From assembly GCF_023073415.1 (NCBI RefSeq), contig NZ_JADPJL010000012.1, forward strand, positions 694,501 to 758,500: 64,000 nt of DNA, given 5' to 3'. The notes beneath the pieces are model-generated. The model had not been told where the DNA came from and ran no database searches. It saw only the letters and a program-made list of their open reading frames with translations. Shown here piece after piece: positions 60,101 to 64,000 of the stretch. The first letter of the stretch is position 1. Each line of letters opens with the position of its first letter. The DNA is from Bradyrhizobium sp. 190. Its GTDB lineage: Bacteria; Pseudomonadota; Alphaproteobacteria; Rhizobiales; Xanthobacteraceae. Made by a program: the position numbers and the translations under genes.

Positions 60101-61208
60101 CGGCGGCGACGAGTTCGTGGTCATTCTGGAGCAGGCCGCCGAGCGTCACGAGGTCGAGCGAATTTCAGGCGAGCTTCTCTCCGTGCTGAGCCAGCCGCTG
60201 CAGCTCAGCGGTCACGAATGCCACACCACCGCCTCGATCGGGATCGCGATGTACCCGTCCGACGGCGCCGACATGCAGACGCTGACCAAGAACGCCGACA
60301 TGGCGATGTATCTCGCCAAGGAGGACGGCAAGAACGGCTTCCGCTTCTTCACCAAGGAGATCAAGACGCAGTCGATCGAGCGCCTGACGCTGGAAAGCGC
60401 CTTGCGCCGCGCGCTGGAGCGCGACCAGTTCTCGCTGCACTATCAGCCCAAGATCGACATGGTGAGCGGCCAGATCACCGGCGTCGAGGCGCTGTTGCGC
60501 TGGAATCATCCCGAACTCGGCGCTGTATCGCCGGGGCAATTCATCCCGCTGGCCGAGGAAACCGGACTGATTGTTCCGATCGGCCGCTGGGTACTCAAGG
60601 AAGCCTGCGTGCAGAACATGGCCTGGCAGCGCCGCGGCCTGCGGCCGGTGACGATGGCGGTCAACCTGTCGCCGCGGCAATTCGCCGATGCGCATCTGTT
60701 GCACGATGTCGACGAGGCGCTGCTGGCAAGCGGCATGTCACCGGTGCTGCTGCAGCTCGAAGTCACGGAAAGCATGGTGATGCGGAATGTGTCGCGCGCG
60801 ATCAAGGTGCTGGATGCGATCCAGAGCCGCGGCATCCGCCTTGCGATCGACGATTTCGGAACCGGCTACTCGTCGATGTCGCTGATGAAGCAATTCCCGA
60901 TCGATACCATCAAGATCGACCGCTCCTTCATTCGCGACCTGCCCGTCGATACCGAAGACCAGGCCATTGCGCAGGCGATCATCAGCATGGGCAAGGCGCT
61001 TGGCATGACCGTCATTGCGGAGGGCGTCGAGACCGTGGAGCAGGAGACCTTCCTGCGCAACCACGCCTGCGACGAGATGCAGGGTTTTCTGTTCTCCAAG
61101 CCGCTGCCCGCCAGGCAAATGGCCGATCTGCTTCGCGCCGAGCCGCAGCTCGCTTCGCCGCCGTTGCAGCCGGAAGCCGGATCAGGGTTGAAAAGCACTG
61201 TCGTCTGA
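57120..61208 (+). CDS. Five-GAF diguanylate cyclase/phosphodiesterase (GGDEF-EAL)
   Basis: A 1362-residue cytoplasmic signalling protein. Five tandem GAF-type repeats of about 182 residues begin near residues 9, 191, 373, 554 and 736, each opening with a version of ALSATNEAIxRA and ending NVSFAxxNFDRA. The GGDEF domain follows (915-1075) with an intact GGDEF motif at 995-999 and an RSSD inhibitory site at 986-989. The EAL domain (about 1095-1345) has EALLRW at 1123, NLSPRQF, LEVTESM, DDFGTGYSS and AEGVET, so both activities may exist. No membrane segment. GTG 57120 (10 nt after AGGGAG) is preferred to TTG 57111. Confidence 0.92.
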   Translation: MKTDIARTFAALNATNEAILYAKSPEELYAKVCEAAFSVGDFLAVAVFLLEPETNLLRFAAGCGDDVPRLRSIDISTVAGTPEGSGVSGQAFRDRKTCVSNDFLNDRRSLPWREGAKAGQVGTAAALPLICNGQSVGVLLVSRREAHSIDGQLVSMLERVSANVSFALDNFDHESARKNGERVMRRLNRMFGAISATNEAILRAKTEQELYQRVCDAAVHSGKSAATVVLLAQPDSIWLKPAAGTGAIVEQIMRAPFSIDAGNPYGTGVCGRAFRTQQPAVNNDILNSTQGQPWHQAARETGVTACVAVPLIKADESIGVLMFFVGKLWAEDEEIVALMARIAENVSFALDNFDRAGEKARADAQKERLGRMLAALSATNEAIVRATSRTELFELVCEAAAKGGRFNSTSILLARSDSDYTIMVAAAGPTAGNMRRVKVSISADHPEGRGLCGNAFRSRQASIANDLRADPRGSAFHQFIHSDGAMSGAAFPLLVSGQAVGVMFFVSSEKDTFTPEFAELLQRLTDNVSFAIGNFDRADEKARTESQKERLTRMFAALSATNEAIMRAKSRNELFDLVCEAAANGGRFTSATIALADSGSDLLRIVAASGPAAETTRHVRLSVDESRPEGRGLSGTAFRTRRPCITNDYVTDQRVAAFQAIVGSYGAQSGAAFPLLVRGEPVGVMIYMSLDKDTFTPEFSELLQRLADNVSFALENFDRADDKARTEIQKERLTRMLAALSATNEAIIRATSRAELFELVCEAAADGGKFTLTSITLMKPGCDYLDVVAAAGPTGLSARLAKISINEAHPEGRGLCGQAVRSQRACIINDYLADPGPEAFHHRARLDGTNSGASFPLLVQGRVVGVMSFMSMEKDTFTPEFAELLQRLVDNVSFALENFDRADEKTKADERIEYLASHDSLTNLPNREMFNGMLRRAIDAAARYQRQFALLFIDLDRFKVINDSLGHDAGDMLLVEIGGRLRRALRSSDVVARLGGDEFVVILEQAAERHEVERISGELLSVLSQPLQLSGHECHTTASIGIAMYPSDGADMQTLTKNADMAMYLAKEDGKNGFRFFTKEIKTQSIERLTLESALRRALERDQFSLHYQPKIDMVSGQITGVEALLRWNHPELGAVSPGQFIPLAEETGLIVPIGRWVLKEACVQNMAWQRRGLRPVTMAVNLSPRQFADAHLLHDVDEALLASGMSPVLLQLEVTESMVMRNVSRAIKVLDAIQSRGIRLAIDDFGTGYSSMSLMKQFPIDTIKIDRSFIRDLPVDTEDQAIAQAIISMGKALGMTVIAEGVETVEQETFLRNHACDEMQGFLFSKPLPARQMADLLRAEPQLASPPLQPEAGSGLKSTVV

Positions 61209-61523
61209 CGGCTGCGGGTGCAGCTCACGGACCGTCGGATCCGGAATGGCCGTCTTGCGGGGAAAATCATCAGGCCACGGCACAGACGTCTGGCCTGCGA
61301 AGGCCCCAAGAAAGATGTCCGCGGCGGAAGCATAAGTCGCGCGGCCTGGTAATCCGAGTTCGGCGCAGCATTCGGCGGGGAGGGGTTGGGAGGAGGCGCG
61401 TAACTCCATCGCGGGTCCCCACCACCACGCCGGCGCGGGCGAACGTTCCGTTTCCGGAACGGCACGCCACGTGAGGTATTCGCCGATCATACGTTCAAAT
61501 TGCAGTACCGCCGCCGGATGCAT
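61182..61523 (-). CDS. Small protein of unknown function, overlapping the GGDEF-EAL gene end
   Basis: A 113-residue protein beginning MHPAAVLQFERMIGEYLTWR, rich in Trp and Pro (APAWWWGPAMELR). AGGAG 6 nt before ATG 61523 is a good ribosome site. Its last 9 codons overlap the end of the convergent GGDEF-EAL gene by 27 bp. No family recognised. Three cysteines and a compact length suggest a real small protein, but codon-level proof is lacking. Confidence 0.6.
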   Translation of the reverse strand: MHPAAVLQFERMIGEYLTWRAVPETERSPAPAWWWGPAMELRASSQPLPAECCAELGLPGRATYASAADIFLGAFAGQTSVPWPDDFPRKTAIPDPTVRELHPQPSDDSAFQP

Positions 61524-61582
61524 TTCATCTCCTGAAGCCCGATGATATCCGCATCCGCGCGCGGCGCAATGCATGTTGCCGG

Positions 61583-61822
61583 TTATTGCCGGCCGTGCTG
61601 CCAGTGCGAAGTCACATCGGCGCCTGATTTGTTGAGGTGGACGTGCTGATCGACGTGGTCGACCCACGACAGCGGAATGAAGTGATGATGCTGGCCATCA
61701 GGCGAACTCTGTTTGGTCAGCTTGATCTTGTCTGTTCCTTCCATATGGTCGACTTTTCCGACCGTCTTCTTGTCCGACGAGATAACGTCCATGTGTTCCC
61801 GGATCTGTGAAGCAGAAGCCAT
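61583..61822 (-). CDS. DUF2171 family protein
   Basis: A 79-residue protein: SQIREHMDVISSDKKTVGKV, then DHMEGTDKIKLTK and HHHFIPLSWVDHVDQHVHL. This is the pattern of DUF2171, small beta-rich proteins related to PRC-barrel-like domains and often linked with stress genes in rhizobia. Function unknown. It starts at ATG 61822, about 100 bp downstream of the exported cupin gene on the same strand. Confidence 0.8.
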   Translation of the reverse strand: MASASQIREHMDVISSDKKTVGKVDHMEGTDKIKLTKQSSPDGQHHHFIPLSWVDHVDQHVHLNKSGADVTSHWQHGRQ

Positions 61823-61918
61823 GTTTCATATCCCTGATTTGGTTGAGGACATGAAACGCGCCGCCGCTGAAATGGTTGCCCGGTCGTTGATCTCGAGCCG
61901 GTCCCGTTCCGCCAGCGG

Positions 61919-62386
61919 TTACTTCTCTTCCGCCGCCGTTGACGTCGCCGGGCCTTCTCCCATGATCAGGAGAACGGCGTCTTCATCCTTGGCGCCGTCC
62001 CAATGCACCTGCTTGGCGAAATGGGTGACAAAGCTGCCGGCCGGCATCGGCGTCGTGTTGGCCGGATCGAATTTCGATCCCGAGCCGACCCACCACGTGC
62101 CCTGCAGCACGACGATGTAGCGATCGTTGGGATGGAAGTGCGGGCGGCTGAAATGATTGCCCTTGGTCCATTTGTTGTAGACCATGTAGAAGCCGGGCTT
62201 GGCCGGATCGCCTACGACAACAGCGCTTTGCGCGCCGGCAGCGTTGACTGGGCCCCAGGGAATTTGGTCCGGCAATTTGTAGATGACGGCGGCCGGATTG
62301 AGTTCCGCAGCGGAAGAGATGCTCAACGTGCCGGCGAAAACCAGCGGCGTCATGAGGTATCGCCAGGACCGGGGTATCGCCTTCAT
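61919..62386 (-). CDS. Exported cupin-domain protein
   Basis: A 155-residue protein with a signal peptide (LMTPLVFAGTLSISSA-AEL) and a cupin barrel; the metal motif is in HFSRPHFHPNDRYIVVLQGT (about residues 78-97) and the second motif in GSFVTHFAKQVHWDGAK. Probably periplasmic metal-binding, activity unknown. GGGAGG before ATG 62386 is a strong ribosome site. It is not closely similar to the cupin at 49040. Confidence 0.85.
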   Translation of the reverse strand: MKAIPRSWRYLMTPLVFAGTLSISSAAELNPAAVIYKLPDQIPWGPVNAAGAQSAVVVGDPAKPGFYMVYNKWTKGNHFSRPHFHPNDRYIVVLQGTWWVGSGSKFDPANTTPMPAGSFVTHFAKQVHWDGAKDEDAVLLIMGEGPATSTAAEEK

Positions 62387-62612
62387 GGTCGCCTCCCTTG
62401 CCGCCTCGTGAGCTGAGATGCACTCATCTCTGTTGCCGCGATGCTAGCCGGCCTCGTTCCCGCGGAGCAAGGCGCGCGGGTGCATGCGTGATCGGCGGCA
62501 GCAGCAAGCGAATGTCGCACAACGCACCTGCAGCATGAAAAACGGATTTACGCCGCGCGTTGCGGTGATAGGTTGCGGCCCAACCAAAAGCAGCCATGGG
62601 AGGGTTACGTTC

Positions 62613-63215
62613 ATGAAGCGTTTGTCGATACTTGCGGCCGGTCTGTTGATCGGCGCCGCCGCTGTTCAATTCTCCAGCGTGGCGTCCGGCCAAGGCGATG
62701 GCTGGGTGACTCTCGTCGACGGCACCAAGATGGGCGACTGGACCGAGGTCGGCAAAGCCAATTGGGCGATGAAGGACGGCGCATTGGTCGCAGACAAGAT
62801 CACCGAGGGCAAGGATCCGTCCTATCTTGTCAGCAAAAGCTCGTACAAAGACTTCGAGATGAAGGTCGAGTTCTGGGCCGACGATGACGCCAACAGCGGC
62901 ATCTTCATTCGCTGCGACCAGTCGGCCAAGATCGACGCCAAGATCTGCTACGAAGTCAACATCTTCGACAAGCGGCCCGATCCGACCTACGGCACCGGCG
63001 CGATCGTCGACGTGGCCAAGGTCGACCCGATGCCGAAGGCGGGCGGCAAATGGAACACCTACGAGATCACGGCCAAGGGGCCGCATCTCGTCGTCGTGTT
63101 CAACGGCCAGAAGACCGTTGATGTTCAGGATTCAAAACACGCCAGCGGCCCGTTCGCGCTGCAATACGGTTCTGGCGTGATCAAGTGGCGCAAGGTGCAG
63201 ATCAAGCCGCTGTAG
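62613..63215 (+). CDS. Exported DUF1080 (3-keto-disaccharide hydrolase-like) protein
   Basis: A 200-residue protein with a signal peptide (LSILAAGLLIGAAAVQFSSVASG) and one DUF1080 lectin-like beta-sandwich: GWVTLVDGTKMGDWTEVGKA, FEMKVEFWADDDANSGIFIR and the NTYEITAKGPHLVVVFNGQK segment. The family is annotated as hydrolases of 3-keto-glycosides or as sugar-binding modules; no catalytic residues can be assigned here. GGGAGGG 8 nt before ATG 62613 fixes the start; the open frame upstream is not coding. Divergent from the cupin and convergent with galE. Confidence 0.85.
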   Translation: MKRLSILAAGLLIGAAAVQFSSVASGQGDGWVTLVDGTKMGDWTEVGKANWAMKDGALVADKITEGKDPSYLVSKSSYKDFEMKVEFWADDDANSGIFIRCDQSAKIDAKICYEVNIFDKRPDPTYGTGAIVDVAKVDPMPKAGGKWNTYEITAKGPHLVVVFNGQKTVDVQDSKHASGPFALQYGSGVIKWRKVQIKPL

Positions 63216-63247
63216 GCCGGCGCTCAGGTAGCAGGACGCTCCTGGTC

Positions 63248-64000
63248 TCAATCGCGAACCAGCGCACCGGTCTTCTGCGGATGCGCCTTCTTGTGCCACG
63301 CCCAGGCGGTGCGGATGATGGTGGCCAGATCCGAATGGGCGGGACGGAAGTTCAATGTCGCGCGCGCGGCAGAGGGGTCGGCGACCAGATAGGTCGGATC
63401 GCCTGATCGCCGCGGCTTGACGACGTGCGGGACCTGGCGGCCGGTCTCGGCCGCGATCGCGGCGAGGATCTCACGCACCGAGAAGCCGTTGCCGGTGCCG
63501 AGATTGAACGCGCCGCCTGAATGTCCCTCGAGCAGCAGCTTGAGCGCCAGCACGTGGGCAGCCGCGAGATCGGTCACATGGATGTAGTCGCGGATCGCCG
63601 TCCCGTCGGGCGTGTCGTAATCGTCGCCGAACACCGCGAAATCAGGCACATGCCCCTGCAGCGCCATCATGGCGCGCGGGATCAAGTGTGTCTCCACCTC
63701 GCGCAGCTCGCCGATGCCGCCGGCGTGGTCGGCGCCAGCGGCGTTGAAGTAGCGCAGCGCGAACGAGCCGAAGCCATAGGCAGCGCGATAATCCGCCAGC
63801 ACGCGCTCGATCATCCATTTCGAAGCGCCATAGGGATTGATCGGCGCGCAGGGATAGTCCTCCGGCAGCGCCTTGCTGTCGGCATTGCCATAGACCGCGC
63901 CGGTCGACGAAAACACCAGGCGATTACAGCCGGCCTCGCGCATGGCCGCCATAAGCGATAGCGTGCCGGCGAGATTGTTGATGTAGTATTTCTGCGGATC
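63248..64000 (-). CDS. galE: UDP-glucose 4-epimerase, C-terminal part (cut by window edge)
   Basis: The frame is open to the right edge (YYINNLAGTLSLMAAMREAG), so the N-terminal NAD-binding part lies outside; 250 residues are visible. The catalytic pair is in FSSTGAVYGN (Ser/Thr) and NPYGASKWMIE (Tyr and Lys); LRYFNAAGAD, TAIRDYIHVTDLAAAHVLAL and FNLGTGNGFSVREI are GalE hallmarks. It interconverts UDP-glucose and UDP-galactose for polysaccharide synthesis. Convergent with the DUF1080 gene, 32 bp apart. Confidence 0.95.
   Translation of the reverse strand, partial: DPQKYYINNLAGTLSLMAAMREAGCNRLVFSSTGAVYGNADSKALPEDYPCAPINPYGASKWMIERVLADYRAAYGFGSFALRYFNAAGADHAGGIGELREVETHLIPRAMMALQGHVPDFAVFGDDYDTPDGTAIRDYIHVTDLAAAHVLALKLLLEGHSGGAFNLGTGNGFSVREILAAIAAETGRQVPHVVKPRRSGDPTYLVADPSAARATLNFRPAHSDLATIIRTAWAWHKKAHPQKTGALVRD

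Overview
The window is GC-rich alphaproteobacterial chromosome, most probably from Bradyrhizobium or a close relative (Nitrobacteraceae). This rests on gene content and is an inference: five intact solute-binding proteins of the tripartite tricarboxylate transporter (TTT/Bug) type, CpdR, OpgG/OpgH, an alpha-r8 (MmgR)-like small RNA, many catabolic flavoenzymes, and several palindromic intergenic repeat families. I see no phage, plasmid, IS or CRISPR feature. The ends cut a LysR regulator (left) and galE (right).

Region by region. 0-5.6 kb: LysR end, a VOC protein, an orphan TTT binding protein with a duplicated scrap of itself behind it, a HisN-like phosphatase, the small RNA, an N-formylglutamate amidohydrolase, cpdR and tRNA-Val(GAC). 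5.7-13.9 kb: a catabolic block on the minus strand (iclR, flavin hydroxylase, ThDP enzyme, TTT binding protein, second flavin hydroxylase) with a divergent TTT binding-protein gene; two matching 19-bp palindromes suggest one IclR regulon. 14-20 kb: a class III cyclase with TPRs, then opgG-opgH. 20-25.6 kb: a flavoprotein, a small exported-protein gene broken by an in-frame TGA between two copies of a 140-bp palindromic repeat, then two amidohydrolases and a Rieske protein in tandem. 25.7-31 kb: a TetR gene divergent from pspA-yiaA across three identical-type 13-bp operators, a partial duplication of the yiaA end, and an overlapping pair of unknown genes (GNAT-like plus polytopic membrane protein).

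31-43.6 kb: SDR, ModE-like regulator, old yellow enzyme, GFA-like protein, a benzoylformate-decarboxylase-like enzyme followed by a mandelate-racemase-like enzyme, an LLM monooxygenase, an M20 hydrolase and a complete tctC-tctB-tctA transporter. 43.8-48.9 kb: decayed remains of dadA and a divergent lysR, followed by an intact gltIJKL-type amino-acid ABC operon and a D-amino-acid transaminase; the content suggests past or present D-amino-acid use. 49-56.7 kb: cupin, AhpD-like protein, TTT binding protein, LuxR regulator, a frameshifted amidase, then a catabolic trio (FAH hydrolase, LLM monooxygenase, Ldh-family dehydrogenase). 57-64 kb: a very large five-GAF GGDEF-EAL protein, small stress-type or unknown proteins, a DUF1080 protein and galE.

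The main theme is scavenging and oxidation of organic acids and aromatic compounds, with much paralogy and visible gene decay. The most promising unexplained structures are the TetR/pspA/yiaA control region, the IclR palindromes, the direct repeats before gltI, the five-GAF signalling protein and the unknown pair at 28.5-30.8 kb.
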